Assembly (NCBI GenBank): GCA_036520615.1
Contig: DATDJI010000079.1
Coordinates: forward strand, 1-64,000
Reading direction: 5' to 3'
Length of the DNA stretch: 64,000 nucleotides
From: CAMCXE01 sp036520615
Lineage (GTDB): Bacteria; Pseudomonadota; Gammaproteobacteria; Pseudomonadales; Cellvibrionaceae
Shown here: positions 17,577 to 26,350 of the stretch, in pieces
How the letters are laid out: each line of letters begins with the position of its first letter
How positions within the stretch are numbered: the stretch's first letter is position 1
Position numbers and translations under genes: made by a program
Notes under the pieces: model-generated
Seen by the model: the letters and a program-made list of their open reading frames with translations, nothing else
The model's database searches: none
What the model was told of the DNA's origin: nothing

Positions 17577-18041
17577 ATGAGCGCTTTTTGGATTGTTACA
17601 GCAAATGCTGGGCGAGCACGTTTTTTTGCTCAACAAGATTCTTCCTCTTCGCTAGAAAAAATAGGCGAAATTATCAATGATAAATCAAGTCTGCACACAG
17701 CGGACACAGAATCAGACAGGATTGGCCAACATGCGGCTTCTAGTAGTAATCACAGCGTAGGTGCGCCTACTCAGCCGAGCGGTTACCAGCCAAACCAAAG
17801 CCCGGCAGAACATTACACTGAATTATTTGCCCGCGACGTATCTCGGTTTTTATTACACGGCTACCAAGATGGGAATTTTCAACGGCTTGTGCTTATTGCA
17901 TCGCCTGAATTTTTAGGCGTATTGCGAAAAGTACTGCATGATCGTTTAGTGTCGGTTATCAGCACTGAAATTAATAAGGACTACACCCACTGTAGTGTTG
18001 ATGAATTAGCAGAACATATTCACTCGCATGCAGTAGCTTAA
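17577..18041 (+). CDS. Host-attachment-type protein (Pfam Host_attach)
   Basis: 154 residues. The N-terminus WIVTANAGRARFF and the C-terminal half (FARDVSRFL, LVLIASPEFLGVLR, then a DEL-containing end) are characteristic of the family named after Agrobacterium attachment mutants; the fold is related to the eRF1/Pelota-like bacterial family. Biochemical role is not established. A strong site GGAGGT lies 6 bases before the ATG. A Ser/Gln-rich, probably disordered segment sits at about 45-75. It converges on the frameshifted propeller gene. Confidence 0.8.
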   Translation: MSAFWIVTANAGRARFFAQQDSSSSLEKIGEIINDKSSLHTADTESDRIGQHAASSSNHSVGAPTQPSGYQPNQSPAEHYTELFARDVSRFLLHGYQDGNFQRLVLIASPEFLGVLRKVLHDRLVSVISTEINKDYTHCSVDELAEHIHSHAVA

Positions 18042-18069
18042 TTCAAAAGCTAACACTGTTAGAGAGCCA

Positions 18070-19036
18070 CTAGCGAACAATCTTTTCATAGGAAACAAAA
18101 GCAAACTCGGTTGAATCAGGTGACCAGCAGGGAACATTTAATGTTCCTTGGCCGCCGTAAAACACTTCGGTTACTGCTCTGGTTTCACTTGTATTTAAAT
18201 CATGTAACATTATTTGCACATCGCAACCAAAAGGATGTGCTTGGTCTTGATCGGCTAAATAACGGATAAAAATTAATTTTTTGCCATCAGGGGAAGGGCG
18301 GAAACCAGTCTGAAAAAGCTGAATGAATAAAATGCCGTGTGTTTTGCCCATCTTCATCCATACGCCAAATCTGCATTCTATTATTTCGATAGCCATTAAA
18401 ATAAATGTATTTACCGCAAGCAGAATAATCCGGGCCATCATCTAAACCCTCTCCAAACGTTAGCTGCTCTTCAATTCCCGTGTGCATATCAAGTCGATAG
18501 ATTTTAAAATCGCTGTGTGTGCTGCGCCCGGCCACGTAGGTCAAATAACGTCCATCTGGTGACCAGCCGTGCCAATAAGAGGGCCCTAGCGCTGTCACTC
18601 GCTGGGGAGTGCCGCCTTGGATCGGCAACCGGTAAATTACCGAGCCATTGTCGCTGTCGCAAGCGTGATGGCTAATTACCAATTCAGATCCGTCGGGAGA
18701 AATACCGTGATCGTTATTGCAACGAGTAGCAAATTCTGTGTTGATTAATTTTAATTTCGGCTCATTAAGACGCACCTCGTACAATAAACCGTCTTGATTA
18801 ATAATCAGGTATTGACCACAACGACTCCAATTCGGCGCTTCAAAATGGCTCTTTTCTGATAATACTAAGCGGCGTTTTTGCGTGTTGATGTTATATATTT
18901 GTAAATAGCTACACAGGTTGGCAGGTTGCATAATGACTTGGTCATGAAGACTAAAATAGTTCTCAGTGTAGATATATGTGGCGGTTATGCATAGTGTAAA
19001 ACGAGAGCCATCTGGAAAATCTAGGCGGTAAAGCAC
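18070..19036 (-). pseudogene. TolB/WD40-like propeller gene broken by a frameshift
   Basis: Two minus-strand frames together make one protein of about 285-320 residues. The upstream frame (19036-18287) carries propeller motifs such as NNDHGISPDGSELVISHH, YWHGWSPDGRYLTYVAGRS and GPDYSACGKYIYFN, then reaches a stop right after AFSDWFP. The other frame (to 18070) resumes with RPSPDGKKLIFIRY and ends GGQGTLNVPCWSPDSTEFAFVSY. Intact relatives read DWFPHPSPDGK across this point, so a net two-base loss lies near 18295-18302. The family is a cytosolic TolB-like propeller often annotated as a transporter. Translation may begin at 18931; residues upstream of that look unrelated. Either a pseudogene or a sequencing error. 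Confidence 0.8.
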
Positions 19037-19050
19037 CAGCTAAGTGCCCC

Positions 19051-19185
19051 GGCTAGGCCAATTTACCAAAAAGCGGACGACTGAATAAATGCAGGACATA
19101 GAGCAAGGCAGCAGCTTAAACTTAGTAAATGAGAATTTTTTTGGCAAATTCCACGATGCCAAAGCGAGTTAGATATTTTTTCTGA
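19051..19185 (+). repeat. Diverged dispersed repeat, copy B
   Basis: Partner of 12116-12250 in direct orientation (see shared blocks there). It begins a few bases upstream of the broken TolB-like gene. Between the two copies lie about 6.8 kb of accessory genes. Confidence 0.6.
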
Positions 19186-19828
19186 AGTTCCCGAAAAAAC
19201 TATAATAATTTTCCAACGCATAGTCAGCAGTTTTGATAGGTTCAGCTCTCTTATAGCTGAAATGGCTAATGAGATATTTTGGATTTTAGTGAAATTTATC
19301 CGATTAATTGACGCTTTAGTTTTAATGTGAAGATCGGTAAAGCCAATGTGCTGCCCGACATTTATCGGAGCTGTAAGCGCTCTTCTTTGCGTGGCAATAA
19401 CCCATTCAATAGACTCCACTGACTATCTGTGGCGGGTTAAAGTGAGATTAATGGTGCAAGATAAGGGTACTTATTACAGATGTCAGGACAGAGACGTTAA
19501 TAGTGAATATATTCGATGCGTGAGCAAAACAGGTTCATTCATCTCGAATTTAAATTGCTCCCCTTTAGATCCTCATTTTGCAAGGGTTGTAATGTAAAAA
19601 GTTATACATCTAAATTGTGGCAACAAATATACGTGTGGATTATTGGATCGTATTTTGATCTCTTGTAGGTTGGGGTATAACGTTTCAACTTTCTTTATTC
19701 GGACTTTCGCTCACTTTTCTGCCGAGTGTAGTTTTTGTTTTACATAATCATATTCGATGGCAAAAAACGTCGGCGATGGGCCTAAATTAAGCTTGCTGGG
19801 GATATCACCCCAACCTAAGAGGTACGCT
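19186..19828. other. Intergenic region before the Hint-domain gene
   Basis: About 640 bp, AT-rich, with no recognisable conserved gene. An 83-codon ORF (19346-19597) has no recognised similarity or ribosome-binding site. The region should contain the promoter of the Hint-domain gene, but none stands out. Confidence 0.55.
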
Positions 19829-22594
19829 ATGAAATCCCTCCAGGAATCACCTGCCTTCAAACGGGAACTGCAGTTAAAAACCAAACAGGTGGACTTTCTT
19901 AAACAGCGTGTTGAACGCGGCGTGATAGAAAAAACGCCGCTGAAGGACATAGTTTACGATGCCGCAGAGGTTAAGCAGTACGTAAGGGAAGCCGCTCGCC
20001 GAGATGCCGAAGGCAAAATCGTTGAGCCCGAGCGCGTCATCGACATCAAAGACTTCGCCAAAGCCTGCGACGGACTAGTGGAAATCAACGCAAAAGGCGA
20101 GGTGGTTTACAAAACCTGCTTTGCCGCGGGCACCCTGGTTCACACCGACCAAGGCCCACAGCCCATTGAAACCCTGCGTATCGGCACCCGCGTGCTGGCG
20201 CAACCGGAGCAAGGCGGCAAGCTGGATTATCGGCCCATCATCAACAAAGTCGCTCACCTGGATCAACAAGTCTATGCCGTCCAAGTGAAGGTGGAAGTCT
20301 TAGATACACTCACCACCATTATCACTACCGGCAACCACCCCTTCTGGGTGGAAGCCCCGCTGGCGGAGGGCGAACACTGGCTGGCGGCTGAATGTTTAGA
20401 GCCGGGTTTTGTCGTGCAGTTGGCCGATGGCCGCCCGGCTAGTGTTCACGCTGCAGGGCTTATTCGCCGTACGCAATACACGCACTTAGGTGTTGCCACC
20501 GACGATCGTGCTGGCGTAGCTATAGTGCTGGACCTTCGCGAAAAACACATTCAGCTAGCGGATGAAACCTTACTGTCTGATCTCGACACCATGGAGTTGG
20601 GCGAAGCGTTTCTTACGCCGGTGTATAACTTCGAGGTAGAGGAGTTTCATACCTATTACGTGGGCAATGTGGGGGTTTGGGTGCATAACACCAACTGTCC
20701 TACCGATACGATCGTTAAGAACGCTGCTGACAACGTGGCGTTAGAAAATCAATGCTTTGTAGACGACACCTGTGTACATATTGAACACTTTGGAACAGGC
20801 CTGAATTTAAGACAAATCCAATTCATAGAAGTTGGCGATAAAGTCCTCTCACGCTGCGAAACCACCGGCGAAATGGCCTATAAGCGCGTACTCAAAGTAT
20901 TTGAGCACTACGCTAGCACAATCGTTTATATAGGTTATTCCTATGGATCGACTGGACTTGGCACTGTATGTACCACCCCAGAACATCCATTTTGGGTGGA
21001 GGGCAAAGGCTGGACCGAAGTGTGTAAGTTATTGCCCGGTGACCAATTCCAAACCCACGATGGCACAGCTGCGACAGTCAAATATGTTGATTTATCGGGA
21101 CGATTCGGTGGTGAGGTTTATAACCTGGAAGTTGAAAAATTTCACACCTATTTTGTAGACGGTGTTGGAATTTGGGTGCATAACACTAAAGACGGCAAAA
21201 TCCAGGTCACTTTAATCGATACAACAAAAGTTGCTGACCCAAAGCCGGAATGGACACCGCTCCATAAGAGTCAGGCAGAAATTGATGCTGCAGTGAATGC
21301 GGGAACTATGAAACCAGCTCAGAAGGCTATTCTAGAAAATGAGATGGCAACGGATAAGGTGCTGGGTAAAGGAGGCATTAAAGCTGCCGCTCTGCCAGAA
21401 GATGGCCTAATAAACACATCGGCTAATAAAGCGAATCTTCAGTGGCAAAACGGCCTTGGAAAACTTGAAGGAAAAACACCGGACCGTGTTTTGTCAAGCA
21501 CTGAACACCCCGATCTCAATGGAGTTGTCGCTGAATATTATCGCCCTGATCTAATGGGCAGTCTCGGTTCCACTTTTGAAAAAATAGGGACAAAGACTAA
21601 AGAACAATCTTCGGTACTAGTTGTTGATTTAAGAGCCATCGGAAGTAAGTTTTCTCTCGGTGAATTACTCGGCGTTCTTGACGGTACAAAGTCGGCGGTC
21701 ATAAAAGGTAAGAATGGTCAACCCGATAGAGTAGTCAGTGGGCCTATTGATACGCTCAGAATCCTGTTAGTGATTGAGGCGGACGGAACATCACGGCGGA
21801 TAAATTACGCTAAGACGGCGGCAAACGAGCTGGTATATGCCAAAGTTACTGTGACGGAAAGTGGCATTTTAACTAAGCGCATATTGGAAAAAGACGGCCC
21901 GATTCCTGTTGGCACAGACCCCATCATTAGGCAATACGATCTTACAGATCCCAGCAAATCATTTACCTTTTTGGAAGTAGATGCTCCTGGTGTTGCGATA
22001 ACCTCTTCTGCGCTTTCGCTCCCTAACGCCCAATCCCTACTCCCCGCCGCGCGCCAATTCTGGCTCAACGCAGGTGCCTCAGCGATTCAACTGGATAACA
22101 TCCACTTAAGTGTCGCCAGCCTTGCCCCCGGCATCGCCGGTATGACCGTAGGCAACGAGATCACCCTGTCAACCGACGGCGCGGGTTGGGGTTGGTTTGT
22201 TGATACTACGCCTGCACTGCAGGAAGAGTTTGGCGCAGGTGATGCAGCCCATGAGTTCAAGGCCCTCAGCGATAGCGTCGCCGCAGGCAAACTGGACTTA
22301 CTCACGGTGCTGGTGCATGAAATCGGCCATACCCTAGGCCATGTGGTGGGCGATGACTACCTCATGGCCCAGTACCTGGAAGCGGGCGTGCGCCGCCTGC
22401 CCAGCGCGCAGGATATGGCTTCAGTGCATACAGGCTTCGGCGCCGAAACACGCATTCTCGGCACCACCTACACCACTCAAGCACCCGCAGCGCAAAGTAT
22501 CGGTATGCAGACTCAGCAGGTAGGCGGTTGGAGTGCCCTAGGCAACTTCGCCTTTGACAGCACACTAACCGGCGTCACCCTGCACGAGAGTTAG
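19829..22594 (+). CDS. Mosaic protein: two Hint domains plus HExxH domain
   Basis: 921 residues from ATG 19829, chosen because AAGAGG lies 6 bases upstream; the frame stays open to an ATG at 19757. No signal peptide is seen. Hint 1 (97-287) starts CFAAGTLVHT, has GNHPFWVE and ends VWVHN followed by Thr. Hint 2 (309-452) starts CFVDDTCVHI, has PEHPFWVEG and ends IWVHN followed by Thr. Both match polymorphic-toxin pretoxin Hint domains. A middle region (about 453-730) with PDRVL, AEYYRPD and SVLVVDLR blocks faintly resembles CdiA-type tRNase domains (inference). The C-terminus (about 735-921) has VHEIGHTLGH (His830-His834) and looks like the metalloprotease-like end of giant surface proteins. 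No immunity gene is evident downstream. Function is unknown. Confidence 0.7.
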   Translation: MKSLQESPAFKRELQLKTKQVDFLKQRVERGVIEKTPLKDIVYDAAEVKQYVREAARRDAEGKIVEPERVIDIKDFAKACDGLVEINAKGEVVYKTCFAAGTLVHTDQGPQPIETLRIGTRVLAQPEQGGKLDYRPIINKVAHLDQQVYAVQVKVEVLDTLTTIITTGNHPFWVEAPLAEGEHWLAAECLEPGFVVQLADGRPASVHAAGLIRRTQYTHLGVATDDRAGVAIVLDLREKHIQLADETLLSDLDTMELGEAFLTPVYNFEVEEFHTYYVGNVGVWVHNTNCPTDTIVKNAADNVALENQCFVDDTCVHIEHFGTGLNLRQIQFIEVGDKVLSRCETTGEMAYKRVLKVFEHYASTIVYIGYSYGSTGLGTVCTTPEHPFWVEGKGWTEVCKLLPGDQFQTHDGTAATVKYVDLSGRFGGEVYNLEVEKFHTYFVDGVGIWVHNTKDGKIQVTLIDTTKVADPKPEWTPLHKSQAEIDAAVNAGTMKPAQKAILENEMATDKVLGKGGIKAAALPEDGLINTSANKANLQWQNGLGKLEGKTPDRVLSSTEHPDLNGVVAEYYRPDLMGSLGSTFEKIGTKTKEQSSVLVVDLRAIGSKFSLGELLGVLDGTKSAVIKGKNGQPDRVVSGPIDTLRILLVIEADGTSRRINYAKTAANELVYAKVTVTESGILTKRILEKDGPIPVGTDPIIRQYDLTDPSKSFTFLEVDAPGVAITSSALSLPNAQSLLPAARQFWLNAGASAIQLDNIHLSVASLAPGIAGMTVGNEITLSTDGAGWGWFVDTTPALQEEFGAGDAAHEFKALSDSVAAGKLDLLTVLVHEIGHTLGHVVGDDYLMAQYLEAGVRRLPSAQDMASVHTGFGAETRILGTTYTTQAPAAQSIGMQTQQVGGWSALGNFAFDSTLTGVTLHES

Positions 22595-22740
22595 TAGCTT
22601 TTGATGATGTTTTTATTCCCTGTCAATATATTGAATTGGTTTTCAAGTCGTCTGGCCTCTTGGCTCGACGTTATCTAAACCAGCATATATGCTGCAATTT
22701 AATTTCTTTTTTAAAACCGCTGGCTAGATCTGGAAAATAA

Positions 22741-24201
22741 TTAGCGTTGCATTCCATATTTGCGCATTTTTTCCACGAGGGTTGTGCGTCGGATCATTAA
22801 GCGCTCGGCCGCTCTCGCCACCACACCACCAGAATCATCAAGCGCTTGCTGAATAAGGCTTTGCTCAAGGCCGGTAATATATTCTTTTAGATCAATACCG
22901 TCTTCGGGCAATAAAGCCGTATCCGTCATGCGCACGACGCTTGGCAATTGGGTATGTACTGGAGCTTCAAATTCGAGCTCGTCTTCCACTTCCACGTGGC
23001 GGTATTTTTGCGGCAAATCCTGTACGCCTACCACACCAAACGGATGCATAATCGCCATGCGCTCAACTAGGTTAGCAAGTTCGCGCACATTGCCCGGCCA
23101 GGCGTGGCGGCAGAGGGATAGAATTGCGGCGGAATTAAAACGGATCGAACCGCGCTGTTCGTTTTCAAGCCGATTAACCAGTTCGTTAATCAACAGAGGA
23201 ATATCTTCCGCCCGTGATTTAAGTGAAGGCATTTCGATGGGGAATACATTGAGGCGATAATATAAGTCCTCACGAAATTCACCGCTGGCAATCATATCGT
23301 CCAGATTGCGGTGAGTGGCGGCAATAATGCGTACATCCGTGTGATAGGTTTTATTGCCACCCACACGCTCAAAGGTTTTCTCCTGCAGCACGCGTAATAT
23401 TTTTACTTGCATATGCAGGGGCATATCGCCGATTTCATCTAAAAATAGCGTGCCGCCCTCGGCCAGTTCAAAGCGTCCGGCGCGCGAATTAATTGCACCG
23501 GTAAATGCGCCCTTTTCATGGCCAAATAATTCACTTTCAAGTAATTCGCCTGGAATTGCACCGCAATTTACCGGCACAAAGGGTTTGTCGCGCCTAGGCG
23601 AATGGTAATGCAAATTGCGCGCTACCACTTCTTTACCGGTGCCGGATTCACCGGAAATTAATACGGTTACATCAGTATCGGCCACTTGGTTCATCATAAT
23701 GCGAACCTGTTGAATTTCTCGGCTCGTACCTACTAATGAGCGAAATAAATGTACTGGGCGTTTTTCATTATTTTTACTGGCCGCCATCATCGCTTCGCGA
23801 AAACGCTGCGCGCGGTGCAGCGCATCGACCCAGGGATTGTAAGCAGGAGGATTACTTAATTGCGCAATTACACGACGTTTAATATGCGGATCTAAATCTT
23901 CCGGCCATTCAAGAGGTTTTTCGCTGAGTAAAATAATCGGTGTAAAAGGCAGGCGATCTTTTACGCGTTTTATTTCTGCGACTATATCCAAACGCTCGTA
24001 AGATTCCCCGAGCACTATGCAGCTTATTTCATCGCCTCTGCTGGAGAGTGATTCGTGCAATTGCCGCCACTGTAAATAACTATGTGTGGTGACCGGTTCA
24101 TTTAAAAAACGCAATACAACGCTAATGTCGTGTTGAGTTTTGCTGTTGTCGTCAATGACTAAAATTGTGTGTTCAGCCAGCATAGCCGTGTGTAGCCTCA
24201 T
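22741..24201 (-). CDS. fleQ: Sigma-54 activator FleQ
   Basis: 486 residues. FleQ-type N-terminal receiver-like domain (about 10-130), AAA+ domain with Walker A GESGTGKE (184-191), sigma-54 contact loop GAFTGA (231-236) and Walker B GGTLFLDEIGD, then a Fis-type helix-turn-helix at the C-terminus (AAERLMIRRTTLVEKMRKYG). FleQ activates flagellar genes and, in Pseudomonas, switches exopolysaccharide genes in response to c-di-GMP. The in-frame ATG at 24183 is an alternative start. It stands apart from flagellar genes here and is divergent from ampD. Assignment to FleQ rather than another NtrC-family protein rests on the overall sequence pattern. Confidence 0.88.
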   Translation of the reverse strand: MRLHTAMLAEHTILVIDDNSKTQHDISVVLRFLNEPVTTHSYLQWRQLHESLSSRGDEISCIVLGESYERLDIVAEIKRVKDRLPFTPIILLSEKPLEWPEDLDPHIKRRVIAQLSNPPAYNPWVDALHRAQRFREAMMAASKNNEKRPVHLFRSLVGTSREIQQVRIMMNQVADTDVTVLISGESGTGKEVVARNLHYHSPRRDKPFVPVNCGAIPGELLESELFGHEKGAFTGAINSRAGRFELAEGGTLFLDEIGDMPLHMQVKILRVLQEKTFERVGGNKTYHTDVRIIAATHRNLDDMIASGEFREDLYYRLNVFPIEMPSLKSRAEDIPLLINELVNRLENEQRGSIRFNSAAILSLCRHAWPGNVRELANLVERMAIMHPFGVVGVQDLPQKYRHVEVEDELEFEAPVHTQLPSVVRMTDTALLPEDGIDLKEYITGLEQSLIQQALDDSGGVVARAAERLMIRRTTLVEKMRKYGMQR

Positions 24202-24708
24202 TATTTTTGTTATTTATTAACGTTGGCTAGCGGACTTAGCAAAGCTCAAGCGTTGCCCCAACCACCATTTAGCCAAAATCTAGATTATTGCGCTTATAAA
24301 AGCGTAAATAACTAGTATATGTGCCTGCGTTAATACCTCTCATCGGCCAGGGTTTTGTCGGGTGAGCTATACAACACCTATCAACCTGGGGCCAGTAAGT
24401 AATAGTCAATGTTTAGGCAGAGGTCAAATTACTGACGACAACATATTGGCGTCTTAAGTCTTATCGACGCGAAGTTTTGGCTAAAAAATCGCGGTGTTGA
24501 CCAGGACTTTAGATGAAGATTTTTACGGTTCGAGTGAATTGGGGCTCGCCGCTAACTGGCTGCATATAAACAAGCGTGGGATAATTGTGCGCTGTGTGGC
24601 CTGCTAAATTTTCAAGCGCTGTTGCAATATCAGTTCATTTGATCGTGGGTGTCTGTTTGAAATTATCGGTTACCGATCCACATTCCAATTCATTACTTAA
24701 GGTTAAGC
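24202..24708. other. Divergent intergenic region fleQ / ampD
   Basis: About 500 bp that must hold the promoters of both divergent genes. I see no strong -10/-35 pair, no RNA gene and no conserved small ORF. Confidence 0.5.
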
Positions 24709-25278
24709 ATGGTTTTTCAAGTTGAGGCGGGAATTATTCAGCCCGCGCGATGGGTGCCTTCACCGAATTATTCAGCGCGGTCGGACGCTTGCGATATTAG
24801 TTTATTGATCGTGCATAACATCAGTTTGCCTCCCGGCGAATACGGAGGCGGGTATGTAGGAGCTTTTTTCCAAAACCAGCTCGATGAATCTGACCACCCG
24901 TACTTTGCCAGCATTGCGCATCTACAGGTGTCGGCTCATTGTTTTATTGATAGAGCCGGGGCGGTCACTCAGTTTGTTAATCTTCATCAACGGGCTTGGC
25001 ATGCGGGAGCCTCTTTCTTCGCAGGGCGAGAAAATTGTAATGATTTTTCCATCGGTATTGAGCTTGAAGGTACGGATGACGAGGCCTACAGCCAACGGCA
25101 GTATGAAACGCTTGCGCAGCTTGCTGCATGCATTATGGCGGTTTACCCAGCTATTACCCCGGAGCGCATCGTTGGCCACAGCGACGTAGCACCAGGGCGC
25201 AAAACGGATCCGGGCGATTCGTTTGATTGGGATTACTTTTGTTCTATTTTATCTGCCTGCTTAGTAACTCAACTGTGA
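24709..25278 (+). CDS. ampD: 1,6-anhydro-MurNAc-L-alanine amidase AmpD
   Basis: 189-residue cytoplasmic zinc amidase that removes the peptide from anhydro-muropeptides during cell-wall recycling and so keeps the beta-lactamase inducer low. Zinc ligands are His36 (IVHN), His157 (GHSD) and Asp167 (KTDPG); the catalytic Glu in IGIELEG and Lys165 are also in place. Length matches the family. AAGGT lies before the ATG. ampE follows after 79 bases and ampG lies nearby, giving a recycling cluster. Confidence 0.95.
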   Translation: MVFQVEAGIIQPARWVPSPNYSARSDACDISLLIVHNISLPPGEYGGGYVGAFFQNQLDESDHPYFASIAHLQVSAHCFIDRAGAVTQFVNLHQRAWHAGASFFAGRENCNDFSIGIELEGTDDEAYSQRQYETLAQLAACIMAVYPAITPERIVGHSDVAPGRKTDPGDSFDWDYFCSILSACLVTQL

Positions 25279-25357
25279 GTATTTTGTTGAAGCCTGGTTT
25301 GCCGCGCTTAAAGGCGTTGCATACACTTTATTTAGCGGTGTTTATCTAAGGGTCAGT

Positions 25358-26167
25358 ATGGTTTTTTTAGCGGTTTTACTTGCCTTAAGCGGCTTGCAGT
25401 TATTTACCTACCATCCTTTAGCAAACCGTTGGGTGCATCGCACGATTGAGCGCAACCCTAGTGAAATGGCCTGCATGTTTTGGGTGCTGATACCGATTCT
25501 GCTGACGGCGCTAAGCTACCGCTGGCTTGATGCGCACTTTTGGCTTTTAGCGCTGCTTTTTTCTGCTGGCATACTCTGGTTGTGTATAGGCAGCAGCGCG
25601 CATAAGCGAGCGCTAGAAAATTTTATAAATGCCGGGCGTGCGGAAAACTGGGGCGAGGCTTTGAATGCATACAAGCAAATTCAGGGGGATAAATTAATTG
25701 CTGCGGGCGATTGGGCGGGGCTTAACAAGGCAATGCTGGAGCGAGTCGCTTATGAAAATTTTTCACAGCTTTTTGCCACGCTGTTTTGGTTTTGTGTTGC
25801 GGGGCCTGCTGGGGCCTTAGGTTATCGATTGACGTGTATCTGCGGCGAGGTTCAACCCCAACCACGTCTAATGCGCTTGATCTGGCTATTGGAATGGCCC
25901 GCCGTGCGTTTATTAGGACTTACGTTTGCGTTTACAGGAAATTTTTTAAACTGTTTTCAGCGCTGGCAGGCGTGTGTGTTGTGCAGGACGCGCTCAAGTG
26001 CTCAGATGATTAGCCATTATGTATTGGGGGCCCTAGGAGTCAGTGATGATAATGAGGCCCGTTTGGAAGTGACGCGCCGAGAGTTATTGGCGATGAGCCG
26101 ACTGCTGCGTCGAAGCCTGTGGTTTTGGGTTGGCCTGCTGGCCGTGGCAGCGCTGAAAGGATGGTAA
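25358..26167 (+). CDS. ampE: AmpE-like inner-membrane protein
   Basis: 269 residues with hydrophobic segments near 1-17, 42-60, 64-80, 140-160, 175-200 and 248-266, resembling the CobD/CbiB-like fold of AmpE. It is the second gene of an ampD-ampE unit, the standard gammaproteobacterial order. AAGGGTCAG precedes the ATG. AmpE has been proposed as a signalling partner in beta-lactamase induction, but its activity is unproven. Family assignment leans on context together with the membrane pattern. Confidence 0.85.
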   Translation: MVFLAVLLALSGLQLFTYHPLANRWVHRTIERNPSEMACMFWVLIPILLTALSYRWLDAHFWLLALLFSAGILWLCIGSSAHKRALENFINAGRAENWGEALNAYKQIQGDKLIAAGDWAGLNKAMLERVAYENFSQLFATLFWFCVAGPAGALGYRLTCICGEVQPQPRLMRLIWLLEWPAVRLLGLTFAFTGNFLNCFQRWQACVLCRTRSSAQMISHYVLGALGVSDDNEARLEVTRRELLAMSRLLRRSLWFWVGLLAVAALKGW

Positions 26168-26350
26168 ATACATAATAGAATTAATGGCTTACAGCACATT
26201 CTAAAAATAATTGTTAAAAGCTTGACCGGTTCGCAAGCCAGGCAATAAGATGGCTCACCTGTTAGCCTCTCAGCCTGCTTAAGTCAGCTCTCCCCTGTTT
26301 GCATGGATGTAAACCCCGCTCCCTTGAACGCTGAAGCGGGCTAACGGGCC

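Noticed and set aside
19346..19597. 83-codon plus-strand ORF before the Hint gene
   Set aside because: Cys-rich random-looking sequence, no ribosome site and no recognised similarity.
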